DNA of 64,000 nt, from the NCBI GenBank assembly GCA_946800325.1, contig OX326961.1:45719415-45783414 (forward strand). Reading direction: 5' to 3'. The notes under the pieces were generated by a model, which was not told the origin of the DNA, did not search any database, and saw only the letters and a program-made list of their open reading frames with translations. Both the position numbers and the translations under genes were made by a program. Below, piece by piece: positions 13,781-26,275 of the stretch (position 1 is its first letter; each line of letters begins with the position of its first letter). Origin of the DNA: Luzula sylvatica. Taxonomy: Eukaryota > Streptophyta > Magnoliopsida > Poales > Juncaceae.

Positions 13781-14204
13781 GTGGATTGATAAAGAAAACA
13801 AAGATAGGAGATTAAGTCTCTTTTGAACTAAGTAAACAAAAGGAGATTAGTAAAAAAAGAGTGGTTGAGTTGTAAAGTTTTCAAATCCTACAGCTGTGAA
13901 TGTGACCACGCGAAATCATTTTGTCAAAAATATTGTTCAGCTGTAATTTCTTTGTGCTTCTTTAGATCAATTCAAAGTATATAATGGAATTGATCTTTCC
14001 TTCTACTCGGTATTAACAAATTTCCTTCATTTTATTCGGTCATAACTCGTAGTTCAGACATTTATGAGGCTTTTTGCCCTTCAGAAGTCGGAACTAAAAA
14101 GTATCCAGAAAGTAGATATAGTCATTTCAAAGGTATAATATACGTGTTTTTCGTGGGAAATACAAATTTCTAAACAAATCAAGCTAACGACTCAAACATT
14201 TGTA
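13781..14204. other. Upstream region of peroxidase A
   Basis: AT-rich sequence with no coding signature. It leads into the diverged tandem repeat at 14205. Confidence 0.4.
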
Positions 14205-14700
14205 ATTCGTAATGTTCGTACCATCTAATAAAAAAATATATCGAAAAACTTTCGATATAAATGTTCTAACAAATAAGTTATTTGAATTTTCCAAAGCTTA
14301 AATAAATTTTTAAAACCACTTATTGTCAAAAAAAAAAAAAAAAAAAAATTTGTAATATTTGTACAAAATAATGAAAAGTTGTATCATAAAACTTTCGATA
14401 AAAATATTCACAAAAATTCCCCAAGGCCTAAGAGATTACTATGATCGTTTGTTTCGAAAAAACAAATTTTCGTTTTGTAAAATTTGATGAAAAGTTGTAT
14501 CGTAAAACTTTCGATACAAATATTCTAAAAAACGTTATTCACACTTCCCAAAGCATAAATAGATTACTATTACCGCTTATTGCAATAAAACCTATTTTAG
14601 TATTTGCAAAATCTGGTGAAAAGGTGTGTTGTCGAACTTTCCATACAAATGCTCTCAAAAACACGTTACTTGTACTTTTAAAGTCTAAATAGTTCGGTAT
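14205..14700 (+). repeat. Diverged tandem repeat, unit about 115-145 bp (copy set 1)
   Basis: Four units share GTAATGTTTGTAC, AAAAGTTGTATCATAAAACT, TTTCGATACAAATG and CCAAAGCCTAAATAG-like words. TTTCGATA or its variants sit at about 14250, 14393, 14509 and 14638. The same words occur at 36430-37050. An A-run of about 20 interrupts the second unit. Confidence 0.7.
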
Positions 14701-16121
14701 GACTGTTTATTTTTGTTGGGAATGTACCACACATGGTGCAGGAAAACATGTGGGATTTTCCAAAATCCTAGGATCTCGTTTCGATCAATCTTGTGTACGG
14801 AAAGAAGAGTTTATAAACAATACCTCACTGATTCCACAGTGAGATGGGTATGTAGGGTTGAAGCGTTACTTATGTCATGCCATTCATCTTCCTTGTTGAA
14901 TTCCATGCTATTCGATGACCAATCCTCTCACTTGAAGACATCTACACTTAGTCCACCTTGAATTCGTTCTTCAAGGAGATGTTAGATTTTCGGGCAACCT
15001 TATTGCACAGCGAAACTCACCCGAATCCCTAAAGCCATGGATATGTGTATAGCTAGTTAGATACGAAGGAAGAGTTTCAAAAATTTTACCTCTGATTTAG
15101 TTCAAATATGGTTGAAGGAAGCTTGCAGAGATCACGTTAGGTATGCTCGAACGGCACCACCCTCTATCGGTATTCACTCGCGACTCGTTTAGACAGGATG
15201 TGAAGACCTCCAATGCTAGTCGGATCCTTCACCCCTTCAAAAAATCTGTTGTCACCTCTCTCTTTTCTATCTCGTAGAATTAGGTTGACGGCTAGGGTTT
15301 TTCTTTTTCTCTCTATCCTGAATGTTGAGAATGAAAACCCTCAAAAGAGTATTTCACAAGCCTTAGCTTTCTATGAAAAAATAGGTGGGTATTTATAATC
15401 AGATTTTGGGAAACCCTAGGTATTCCAAATCTTTCATTTCCCCAAATGAATTAATTCTGATTATTAAATCCCATGCATCCATACATGCATGTAGAATCTA
15501 ATGCTTACACCTCTTCATCTTGATATAATTTTATGTGTCTAATCCAAACTTATCTTTGTGTGTGGCCATATATGTTTACTTAATGTTGGCAGCATATTAA
15601 ATCTCCATTTAATTATGCAAATCATAATTGGCCTCAAGCAAGGCATTATGACTACCCAAATTAAATAAATGATTTGTGATCATCACCTACTTACAAATAG
15701 ATAAATTACTAGCAATATTTTTCATACGATATCTGTTGATCAAAGGCATGGTCAAATGTTAGCCTTTCTAAATCAACTTAACTCTTTCCCGATATAGAAT
15801 CATATGTTAATTTTATTGAGCTTGGCCACACATTTCCTTCAATCCTAATTCATCAGGGGAGGGAGGGAGGGGGGGGGGGGATATCTCTTTCAATCATGAA
15901 AGGAACAACTTCCATCTTGGTTATTCACATTCTCCAACAAGCTTCATGTAATACCTAATGATGATCTTGATTACCCGGTTAAAGATAACAAAGAAACATA
16001 TCTAAATATCACAATTCACAGGTGAGAAATCTAATGATAACCTCAGGTCAAAGAACTAAAATTCTATTTGTTTATGAGAATATATATAATGACAATAACC
16101 ATGTATATTCTCATAAGTTGG

Positions 16122-16996
16122 TGAAGAAAATACAGTTTTGGATCAACTAGAAGAAAGTACAAATAAGGATGATCAAAGAATTGAACTCACAATGAGATTG
16201 TGAGAATTCTGGAACCAGGAAAGGATTCGTTCGAACGAACTATATAGTGCGTTCGAACGCACTATAGTTAGTTCTGCTGAATAGAGATTCAGTTCGAACG
16301 AACTAATATAACATACTATCAGTGACTGGTTCGTTCGAACGAACCCTAAAGTGAGTTCGAACGAACTATGTTCCGAATTGTTTGTTTCAGTTTTTCCTGA
16401 ATTTATTGTCGTAATTAATGGCTTGATCTGAGATTAATGGTATATAATCTCAGATCTAGTAGAAAGGGTTGGACTAATTCATCTTCTTCACCAAGAATCC
16501 ATTAGAGAGAAATAGAGAATTGGAGAAAGAGTTTCTTCAATTCTAGATTCAAGCATAATTACGTGTAAGTATTTCTTGGAGGATTTACACGTAACCGGAA
16601 GGCAACAACTCGAGGTGGATACGAGTAGAGAGATCTCAACTGAGATCTTGGATTGTGATCCAAGGAGAGCAAGAACGAGCAAGGTCGGATCCAAACCGGA
16701 AGAATTCCGGTTGTATACGACAAATCGGAGCTTCGAGCAAGGTGTCGAATCGCGCGGGCGTGGGACGTGCGTGTCGCCGGAGTCGAAGCAAGGACAAGAG
16801 CAACTACGCAAGAATCAGCCCTTCTCCGTGATCAATTTCACGAGGTATGATTCTCTATGAATTAAGAGTTAATTTCATAGGATAGTTGCATAGCCTGATT
16901 CGTATCATTGAAACGACGACGTGGTCCTCGGGATCGGATCGGACCGTGCCATTCAATCCGCTGCGCGTGGCTCGGTAGTGATGCCGATACCCAACA
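16122..16996 (+). repeat. 5' LTR of Copia B
   Basis: TG...CA ends, with the TSD on its left and the PBS just to its right. A palindrome cluster (16226-16369) precedes a TATA-like TATATAAT at 16441-16448. The small open frame at 16576-16860 lies in U5 and recurs in the 3' LTR; it is not a gene. Confidence 0.95.
16226..16369 (+). promoter_or_regulatory. Palindrome pairs in the Copia B 5' LTR
   Basis: Two pairs and one single. TTCGTTCGAACGAAC is followed by GTGCGTTCGAACGCAC, centres 22 bp apart. GTTCGTTCGAACGAAC is followed by GAGTTCGAACGAAC, centres 22 bp apart. They lie about 72 bp upstream of TATATAAT. Confidence 0.7.
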
Positions 16997-16997
16997 G

Positions 16998-17009
16998 TGG
17001 TATCAGAGC
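16998..17009 (+). other. Primer binding site of Copia B
   Basis: TGGTATCAGAGC, one base after the LTR end; complementary to the 3' end of initiator-Met tRNA. Confidence 0.95.
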
Positions 17010-17245
17010 TATCGTCGTCGATTCATTTGATCGAATCGAATAAGAATAATTGTTATTCATATTAATGCATAGAATTTTGCAATTTATTAAATTTCGAAAT
17101 TAAACAAGTTATAACCTTACTAGAGATTAATCATGAGATGATTAATAGTATCTAGAAGGGATCGTGAAATAGTTTCATGATCGATTGTTTGAGAAACAAT
17201 AAAAAATCAGCAAAAAATCAAAGTTAAAATTCGTGAAATTACTGT

Positions 17246-17758
17246 GTCCGTTCGAACGAACTTGGAGTTGCGTTCGAACGAACGTTGAAAAGTCGCGAAT
17301 GGGTTAAAAGAAAAATTGATGAATTAATGGTTAGTTCGAACGAACTTAGAGTTGCGTTCGAACGAACATCATGTAATCATTGGTGGGTTCGAACGAATAA
17401 AGTATTCGTTCGAACGAACCTTGTTCTGGAAAATTGAAGTTTTGGTTCGTTAAAATCTAGTGAGTATATGTTCGAACGAACTAAGGTAGTTCATTCGAAC
17501 GAACCACTAGTGGGTTCGAATGAATAATGTATTCGTTGGAACGAACCCTTCTCTGGAAATTTTGAAAATTTTCAGAAAAAGAACAAATTTGAGTTAGTTC
17601 GAACGAACTAAAGTAGTTCATTCAAACGAACTTTAGTGAGTTCGAACGAATAGTTGATTCGTTCGAACGAACCTAGTACTGGAAATTTTGGAAATTTCTT
17701 GAAAGAGAACAAAACTTAAGTCAGTTCGAACGAAACTTGTTGTTCGTTCGAACGAACT
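17246..17758 (+). promoter_or_regulatory. Eight palindrome pairs in the Copia B 5' leader
   Basis: Between PBS and gag, eight successive pairs of TTCGAACGAA-type palindromes. Counted centre-to-centre distances are 22, 22, 21, 23, 21, 23, 21 and 22 bp. Pairs are separated by 5-80 bp of unrelated AT-rich sequence. Being in the transcribed leader, they could also fold as RNA hairpins or aid RNA dimerisation. Confidence 0.7.
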
Positions 17759-17759
17759 A

Positions 17760-18459
17760 TGTTATAATTTGCTGGTTTAGTATTTAGAATACAAATTCGA
17801 AATTTGTTTAAATCATGATTATAAATTCAAATATATCATCATAATAACTTGTACAAATCAGTATAATATGATTATATTGACATTAAAATCCCTGCATAAT
17901 ATTTAAGTCATAAAATGCCTTCCATGTTCACGACCTCCGAGATTGGTCTTACACTTTACACGGTTTCATGCCAAAGTCGGGCGTGTAATGTTGTATGCAT
18001 CAATATGAGAGGCAAGCGTTAATTGAGGACAAATGCGGGTTCAGGCCAAAGTCGGGCGCATTTGTAGTTCAATTGAACGATATGTGAGCACGGTTGTGAC
18101 TTAACCGTCCAAGCCAATCCGATTGGAGTTCGGGGCATAGTTAGGATGCACAAACGGAATTCGAATCATATATGATATGGTTTGATACCGAAATCCTATA
18201 AAGGTTCAAGAGTCACATTGGATGTGATTGGATTTATCCTACCTAAATAATGAGATCCCATTTGTCGGCCAAAGTCACTTGTGGGAGGATCATGAAATAT
18301 GGATCTTGAAGTGTTATTGGATTTAGAATCTCGAATCAATATTAGGGTTATTGGTTTGATAAAAGTAACATATTTCATAGCATCATATAAGAATATAGCA
18401 TAAGTATCCTTCATGTTAGTATCAATCATCTTATAAAGTATTTTTCCGTTGTAGAAATC
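17760..18459 (+). other. Rest of the Copia B leader
   Basis: Non-coding. Contains three related words CCAAAGTCGGGCG, CCAAAGTCGGGCG and CCAAAGTCACTTG (about 17972, 18045 and 18269). No reading frame of note. Confidence 0.5.
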
Positions 18460-21400
18460 ATGACTTCAAGCAACACCAACTCCATGTCGATTAGATCGGT
18501 CTTGGAAAGGGAGAAGCTAGTTGGCAAGAACTATCTTGACTGGCACCGTAACCTAAGAATTGTTCTTAGGCAAGAGTGCAAGAGTCACGTGTTAGACACA
18601 AAGATGGTGATTCCCGATGATAAGGCTTCGCCCGAAGAAAAGGCGGCATTTGACAAACTTAAGGAGGAGTCAAATGACGTGACATGCCTAATGTTGGCAT
18701 GTATGGACGCGAATTTGCAGAAGCAATTCGAGGATTCGGATGCGTATGAGATTAACGCGACGCTCAAGGAAATGTTCCAAGAGCAAGAACGGATTGAAAG
18801 GTTCAATACGTTGAAGGAGTTGGTTAACTGTAAGATGCCTAACGGATCTTCGGTTAGCACTCACGTGTTAAAGGTTCAAGCGTTGATTGATCGTCTCGAG
18901 AAATTGGGAGAAAATGTCACCGATAATGCAGCAAGATTTGATCTTGTGTGCATTGCCACCAATTTTCTCAACTTTCGTGACGAACTATCATATGCACTCG
19001 ATGAACAAGACGATTCCCGAGCTCCATGGGATGCTCAAGAACTTTGAGTCGGAGATGCTTAAGGCATCGGGGGAACTCAAAGCAAGAGTTGCTAGGGATG
19101 TCCTCATGATTCAAGGAGGGATTCGAAAGAAACAAAAGTCCAAGGGCGGTGCGGGCAAGTTGTTGTCCAAACCTAAGACTAAAGGAAAGGAGAAATCCGA
19201 GGATGTCACCAGCTTCCATTGCAAAAAGTCTGGGCATTGGAAGAGAAATTGCAAGATTTACCTCGAGGAGGTGAAGAAAAGCAAGGGGAAGGCTTTGGAA
19301 GCCGGAACCGCAGGTATGACTATTATAGATGTTAATGTTTCAATTTTGGACAATTGGGTATTAGATACCGGTTGTGGAACTCATATTTGTCAAAATATGC
19401 AGGTTCTTCAAAATAGAAGGAAGTTAACACGAGGTGAAGTGGATCTTCGAGTAGGGAATGGAGCAAAAGTTGCTGCATTGGCCGTCGTAGATGTTTTATC
19501 TTACTTTACCGAGTGGATTTATTTTAGAACTGAATAATTGTTATTTTGTTCCAAGTTTGTGTAAGAACATTATTAGTGTGTCTAGACTTGCTAATGATGG
19601 TTATGAATTTATTATTAAGAATAATGAATTTTCTATTTGTAAGGATAATTTATTCTATGGAAATGTTCTATTAGAAAATGGTCTTTACGTTTTAGACATG
19701 AATTACACAAATGATAAATCAATCTATAATATAAACACAAATCGGATTAAACCTAAAGTTGATAACAAGACTTACTTTTGGCATTGTCGACTTGGTCATA
19801 TAAACGAGAAGCGCATCTCAAAACTCCATAAGGATGGACTTTTGGACTCATTTGAATTTGATTCATTTGGGCAGTGTGAATCTTGTTTACTTGGGAAGAT
19901 GACAAAAGCACCATTCTCCAAGGTTGGAGAAAGGTCCAAGGAACTATTGGAACTTATACATTCTGATGTATGTGGTCCAATGAGTACTGAGGCAAGAGGA
20001 GGTTATCGATACTTCATAACGTTTACGGATGATTATAGTAGATATGGGTATATTTACTTAATGCGTAACAAATCTGAATCTTTTGAAAAGTTCAAAGAAT
20101 TTCAGAATGAGGTTCAAAATCAACTTGGCAAGACAATCAAAGCACTTCGATCAGATCGAGGAGGCGAGTATTTGAGCTATGAGTTTGAGGATCATCTCAA
20201 AGATTGTGGAATCGTTTCACAATTGACTCCACCTGGAACGCCTCAATGGAATGGCATGTCTGAGAGGAGGAATCGGACCTTATTGAATATGGTTCGGTCG
20301 ATGATGAGTCAAACTAGTCTCCCAAAATCGTTTTGGGGATATGCCCTTGAGACAGCGGCTTTTCTAATAAACCGCTTACCTTCCAAATCGGTTCAAAAGA
20401 CTCCATATGAGATATGGACCGGACAACCTCCGGTGTTATCTTTTATCAGAATTTGGGGATGCGATGTTTATGTCCGGAAAATGTTTTCGGATAAACTCGA
20501 ACCCAAATCTGAAAATGTTTATTTGTAGGATATTCTACGGGAACTAAATGATATCATTTCTACAATCCCGAGGAAAACAAGGTTTTCGTAGCTCGAAGAG
20601 GTACCTTCTTGGAGGAGGACTTTATATCTCAATGAGCTAATGGGAGTAAAATAGATCTCGAAGAGGTTCGAGATTCTGAAATAAACATTGAACCAATGGA
20701 TGTTGACCCGAATCCATCAATAGTTGAGGATGTCGAGCCAACAGCACAAGATGCTCCTCGTAGGTCTAGTAGGACTCGCCTAGAACCAGTACGATATGGA
20801 TTTATCGTGACTGATGAAGCCAATGTCGAACTCATAGATGATGAGCCGACAACCTACAAAGATGCTATGTTGAGTGAAGATTCCGACAAATGGCACGATG
20901 CCATGAAGTCCGAGATCCAATCCATGTATGATAATCAAGTTTGGAACTTGATTGATCCACCATCCTTGGTTAAACCCGTCGGGTGTAAATGGGTTTTCAA
21001 GAAGAAAACCGACATGGATGGGAAAATGCATGCTTACAAAGCACGGCTAGTTGCGAAAGGTTTCAAGCAAATTCATGGTGTAGACTATGATGAAACGTTT
21101 TCGCCGGTAGCCATGCTTAAGTCTATAAGGATTATCCTTGCCATAACCGCATATTATGACTATGAGATATGGCAAATGGATGTTAAAACCGCTTTCCTTA
21201 ACGGAAACTTATCGGAGGATGTGTACATGACACAACCCGAAGGTTTTATCGATCCAAAGAATCCTAAGAAAGTATGCAAGCTTAAAAGGTCCATTTATGG
21301 ACTAAAACAAGCTTCTCGGAGTTGAAATATTCGTTTTGATGAAGTCATAAGTGAGTATGATTTTATCAAGAACGAAGAAGAACCTTGTGTATATAAGAAG

Positions 21401-22432
21401 GTTAGTGGGAGCCGTGTAGTGTTTCTTGTTCTTTATGTGGACGACATATTGATCATAGGAAACGACATTTCGATGTTATTGGATGTTAAGAAGTATTTGA
21501 ATACTCATTTCGCTATGAAAGATTTAGGAGAGGCCACCTATATTTTAGGCGTGAGGATCTATAGAGATAGATCGAAGAGACTGCTCGGCCTAAGTCAGAG
21601 TACGTACATCGACAAAGTGCTGAAAAGACTTTTCGTGCAAAACTCTAAGAAAGGGTTTCTCCCCATGTCGAGTGGTATAAACTTTTCGAAAGCTCAATGT
21701 CCGACATCGAGTGAAGAAAAAAGTAACATGGATAAGGTTCCATATGCTTCGGCAGTTGGATCTATCACGTATGCCATGATATGTACGAGACCTGACGTGT
21801 CGTATGCATTAAGTGTCCTATCACGTTACCAATCGAATCCAGGTGATCAGCATTGGCAAGCCGTGAAAACTATCCTTAAGTACTTGAGAAGAACTAAGGA
21901 TCAGTTTTTAGTATATGGTGGTGAGGATAATGGATTGGTTGTAACGGGTTACACTGATGCCAGTTTCCAAACATGTACCGATGATTTTCGATCACAAAGT
22001 GGGTACGTGTTTTGCTTGAACGGTGGCGCGGTTATATGGAAGAGTTCCAAACAACCGACAGTTGTTGACTCTACGACGGAAGCAGAATACATAGCGGATT
22101 CGGAAGCCGCAAAGGAGGCGGTTTGGGTCAAGAAGTTCGTGACCGAACTTGGTATTGTACCGAGCATCTCGGAACCCGTGGCTGTGTATTGTGACAATAC
22201 GGGAGCAATAGCACAGGCCAAGGAACCGAGATCACATCATCGCTCCAAACACATCTTGCGTAAATTCCACTTGATTCGTGAGATTTTACATAGGCAGGAT
22301 GTTGTGATTTTGAAGATTGATACTGACGAGAATGTAGCAGATCCGTTTACGAAGCCACTTCCTGTTGCGAAACATGATCGTCATGCTAGAACTATAGGTT
22401 TGAGATACCTAGAGGAGGAAGTTGGTTTGTAG
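18460..22432 (+). pseudogene. Broken gag-pol of Copia B
   Basis: Domains in order: gag (18460-19290, start MTSSNTNSMSIRS), zinc knuckle (SFHCKKSGHWKRNC, first Cys is Ser), protease (VLDTGCGTHI, 19363), integrase (H-H-C-C zinc region HCRLGHIN...CESC, then HSDVCGP and TDDYSRYG), reverse transcriptase (WQMDVKTAFLNG; YVDDILIIGN at 21437) and RNase H (TTEAEYIA; YCDNTGAI). The reading frame changes near 18940 and 19480. Around 20525-20640 there is one more shift and in-frame stops, and a Trp codon is TGA at 21323. No full polyprotein can be made, so movement would need help from another copy. Confidence 0.95.
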
Positions 22433-23581
22433 TTATCTAAAACAATAGTTGTAATAGTTGTTATGATAAGTTATTTGCTGTAAACGATGTATCACCCAAG
22501 ACTTATGCTATATTAAATGCAATTTCAAAATTTTTATATTTTATTTGCATTTATCACTTATATGAAAACTTCTGCGTGGTTGTGTAATTTGATTACACGA
22601 ACCTTGATTTATGACTTATGTGAGCGTCTACATGATATGTGATCATGTTAAGTAAAACCGTCACATTTCAAAAGTTATATTTCAAAAATGTCCCTAGTCA
22701 CGATTAGGATACTTATGTGATAAGTATATCTATTATAAGATAATAGACTAACGTGTACACTAGCATATTCGCCGAGGTGATGATTATGTTTTGCTAATCA
22801 TAGGACAAAGAGTTTGTCGAATCGGGAATATGGATATGCATTAGGTTATGCATATTGTGACTTGACCAAAAGTACGATACCATGACTTGATTTAGTCATT
22901 ATAGATGGAATCGTTACGAATGGGATTTTAGTTCTTCATACTTGAGATGATCATAGATCATTTTTCGTGCGTAACATGATGCTTAGATATAGTCTTCCAC
23001 TATCTGTAACAGGATGATCATGGGATTATGATCGGGTATTATCTGAAACACGGAATTTGATGTGAATCATCAAGATAGAAATTGTTCCTTTCGAGAGAAA
23101 GAAATATACCTTAGGCCTATCGATGAATTGATCAACAAAATCTTTGGCCAGAGTCAATGATAATAATAGTTAATATCGATTGTGTTTGTTGATTCAATTC
23201 GGTATCGATACAATAAGTTTAGTCAATCAAAATATAAGGATGACTATTGCCATGCATTTTGATTGACGGATATCGCGAACAAGAGAATTAAATATCACCG
23301 TTCGAGATGGGTATAAATGATCACAATCATTTTTCGTATTCAGCATGGGAAAACTATGATGGATTTTTTCCTAGATCCCTCTCATGAGCCCGTGAACTTA
23401 GGCATACGTTTACTACCACTGCTTGATACGAACCTACGCAGTCACACATAGAGTTGTCTTATTTCGGGCTTGAATATATATAATCATTGTATATGTGATA
23501 TACATAGATTTTCTCTAGATGAATGTATATATGATATACATTAGTATAATCTTTAGTTAGATCTGAAACTGAGTGGGAGAC
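22433..23581 (+). other. Copia B 3' untranslated region
   Basis: About 1.15 kb of non-coding sequence ending in the polypurine tract GAGTGGGAGAC (23571-23581) next to the 3' LTR. Confidence 0.75.
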
Positions 23582-24461
23582 TGAAGGAAATACAGTTTTG
23601 GATCAACTAGAAGAAAGTACAAATAAGGATGATCAAAGAATTGAACTCACAATGAGATTGTGAGAATTCTGGAACCAAGAAAGGGTTCGTTCGAACGAAC
23701 TATATAGTACGTTCGAACGCACTATAGTTAGTTCTGCTGAATAGAGATTCAGTTCGAACGAACTAATATAACATACTAACGGTGACTGGTTCGTTCGAAC
23801 GAACCCTAAAGTGAGTTCGAACGAACTATGTTCCGAATTGTTTGTTTCAGTTTTTCCTGAATTGATTGTCGTAATTAATGGCTTGATATGAGATTAATGA
23901 TATATAATCTCAGATCTAGTGGAATAGAAAGGGTTGGACTAATTCATCTTCTTCACCAAGAATCCATTAGAGAGAAATAGATAATTGGAGAAAGACTTTC
24001 TTCAATTCTAGATTCAAGCATAATTACGTGTAAGTATTTCTAGGAGGATTTACACGTAACCGGAAGGCAACAACTCGAGGTGGATACGAGTAGAGAGATC
24101 TCAACTGAGATCTTGGATTGTGATCCAAGGAGAGCAAGAACGAGCAAGGTCGGATCCGAACCGGAAGAATTCCGGTTGTATACGACAAATCGGAGCTTCG
24201 AGCAAGGTGTCGAATCGCGCGGGCGTGGGACGTGCGTGTCGCCGGAGTCGAATCAAGGACAAGAGCAACTACGCAAGAATCAAACCTTCTCCGTGATCAA
24301 TTTCACGTGGTATGATTCTCTATGAATTAAGAGTTAATTTCATAGGATTGTTGCATGGCATGATTCGTATCATTGAAACGACGATGTGGTCCTTGGGATC
24401 GGATCGGACCGTGCCATTCAATCCGCTGCGCGTGGCTTGGTAGTGATGCCGATACCCAATA
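23582..24461 (+). repeat. 3' LTR of Copia B
   Basis: Near-identical to 16122-16996 and carrying the same palindrome cluster (about 23684-23828). It ends CCCAATA, where the 5' LTR ends CCCAACA. Confidence 0.95.
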
Positions 24462-24896
24462 GTTGGTCAGTCCAATATGTAGTCTCTAATACATATCTAT
24501 ATTCCATATTTGACATAACTACATCTCTATGTATTCCATGTCCATGATTAGTAAAACATAATCATCTCATATGCGAATATACTGGTGTACATATATATTC
24601 TATTTTCTTAGACATGTATATTTCCAGATACATCATACATATGACCAGGGCCATTCAGAATCGTATTACGTTCATTTCTACAGTTTTACTATCATAATCA
24701 CGTATTATGATGATGTACAAACTAGTGATACAATTCATGGCTTATTCACATATTCATAAATATGATAAATAACTAGTACACGTATTAAATGAAACTTTAA
24801 TCTAATATATCATATTAGATTAACAACACATAAATAATAACTGTCCTTTATTTACATACAAGCTAAACAGTTTAGCCTAGGGCATTATTTCCTTCA

Positions 24897-25013
24897 GGAG
24901 AGTCGACGATTGTCCGAATTCAATCGTCGAGTCATTTTGCGTTTGATCTTACCAAAACTCAAAAGGAATCGCCTGGCAAAAAAAAATACATTGCGCAATC
25001 GAACGCAAATGCG
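24897..25013. other. Spacer between two minus-strand LTRs
   Basis: 117 bp with an inverted repeat (TCGACGATTG / CAATCGTCGA, about 24902-24933). It ends in ATGCG, the left target-site duplication of the next element. Confidence 0.5.
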
Positions 25014-25810
25014 TGTTGGACATCGGCATCGCCCCCGAGCCGCGCACAGAGAAACGACGGGCCCGGTCCGATCCGACCCCGAGAACCCCGTCGACGACTT
25101 CGAGGATACGAATTATGCAATAATCTATAAACGTGTCATACCTTGTGAAAATTGATCATGACGAAGGGTTGATTTGTTCTTGTTATTGTTCTTGCTCCGT
25201 TCTTCGGCAGCACGTGCGTCCCACGGCCGCACGATTCGACACCGTCGATGAAACTTTGCCTTGTCATATACAACCGGAACACTTCCGATTAATCTTCGAT
25301 CTTATTCTTACTCTCGTTGGATCACAACAAAGATCTCAGTTGAGATCTCTCTACCTGTATCCACCTCAAGTTATCGTCCTTCGGTTACGCACAAATCGTC
25401 CTAGTAATTTTCCGTAAACTTGCGCCGATTCAATTCGATAGAGAAACTCTTTCTCTTTTTCTCAATTCTCTAATGGAGATTGTTGATCCAAATATCCTGT
25501 GGTTTGATTATATCAAAACACTGTCAATACTAACGTTTACGTCAAGAACAACGTGTAGGACAAAATAGGTACAACAATCAAGAAAGATCAAAAGAAAAAC
25601 AAGTAAAGAACCACGAAAATCACTCAAGACAAAAAGAAGAAAAGGATGGCGAGGAAACAATTGAAGAACCAAGATGTCGAAGCCTTCCGTGAGTTAGGAT
25701 CACCACAAATAAACCCTAGGTATAGCATATAATATCTCACAATTATCAAGGTCAAAAGATAAATTCAAAACATGATGAAAATGGAATATTGTAAACATCA
25801 CACCAGTATA

Positions 25811-26275
25811 GGGTTCGTTCGAACGATCCAAAAAGTGCGTTCGAACAAACATGTTCGTTCGAACCAATAAAGCACAAGTTCGAATGTACCCAATACTGGA
25901 AAGGTGGGAAAACAAACACAACTCATAGTCCGTTCGAACGAACCTTTTGTGCGTTCGAACGAACCAACATAGTTCGTTCTAAGATTCTTAGAACGAACCT
26001 TGAAGAAAACTTGGTTCGTTCGAACTCACTAAAAGTTCGTTCGAACCAACATAGTTCGTTCTAAGATTCTTAGAACGAACCTTGAAGAAAACTTGGTTCG
26101 TTCGAACTCACTAAAAGTTCGTTCGAACCAACCTTTCAAATAATCAATGTTCGTTCGAACGAACCACTGTGTCAGTTCGAACGAACTCATCATGTACGTG
26201 AAAAAGTCTTTTGAAACGGCTAGTTCAAATTGCAGTCCGTTCGAACACACTTCATTGTGCGTTCGAACGAACTAT
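25811..26275 (+). promoter_or_regulatory. Palindrome pairs in the LTR at 25481
   Basis: Six or more pairs, for example GTTCGTTCGAACGATC with GTGCGTTCGAAC (22 bp), GTCCGTTCGAACGAAC with GTGCGTTCGAACGAAC (21 bp) and GTCCGTTCGAACACAC with GTGCGTTCGAACGAAC (22 bp). Two copies of a longer hairpin, GTTCGTTCTAAG-ATT-CTTAGAACGAAC, occur in the 82-bp duplication. Confidence 0.65.

Larger units (their letters stand above)
16122..24461 (+). mobile_element. Ty1/Copia element (Copia B), complete with LTRs, TSD GTTGG
   Basis: LTRs at 16122-16996 and 23582-24461 (875 and 880 bp) start TGAAGRAAATACAG and end CCCAACA/CCCAATA. An exact 5-bp duplication GTTGG flanks the element (16117-16121; 24462-24466). The PBS at 16998-17009 (TGGTATCAGAGC) matches tRNA-iMet, and a PPT, GAGTGGGAGAC, lies at 23571-23581. 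The LTRs differ at few sites, so the insertion is fairly young, yet gag-pol carries several frameshifts and stops. It is inserted in the minus-strand LTR 14714-24896. Confidence 0.97.
14714..24896 (-). mobile_element. Solo LTR on the minus strand, split by a Copia insertion
   Basis: Two blocks, 14714-16121 and 24462-24896, together form an LTR of about 1.84 kb. Its minus-strand start is TGAAGGAAATAATGCCCTAG (24896 leftward) and its end is CCCAACA (14714). Parts match the Copia LTR at 26450-28364: GAGCTTGGCCA...CATTTC, AAAGGAACAA, GTCAGTCCAATAT and CCTAGGGCAT. I found no target-site duplication (ATTTT left, GGAGA right), so the left edge may be inexact. It has no palindrome pairs. Confidence 0.7.

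Noticed and set aside
16576..16860. 94-codon frame in the LTR, repeated at 24080-24325
   Set aside because: Lies in U5 of both Copia B LTRs, no domain, starts do not match; a by-product of a GC-rich LTR segment.
16226..17758. TTCGAACGAA clusters read as heat-shock elements, as in some heat-activated Copia LTRs
   Set aside because: Heat-shock elements need alternating GAA and TTC blocks with 2-bp gaps (nGAAnnTTCn). Here TTC and GAA are directly joined or 4 bp apart, so the geometry is wrong.
17246..17758. Regularly spaced palindromes considered as a CRISPR array
   Set aside because: Plant nuclear retrotransposon leader; repeats are short and uneven with no uniform spacers or leader.
14714..24896. 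Exact target-site duplication for this split LTR
   Set aside because: ATTTT on the left and GGAGA on the right do not match; the left edge is uncertain or altered, so none is claimed.
24910..25417. Two plus-strand frames (81 and 94 codons)
   Set aside because: They are antisense to the U5 region of the minus-strand solo LTR and its left flank.
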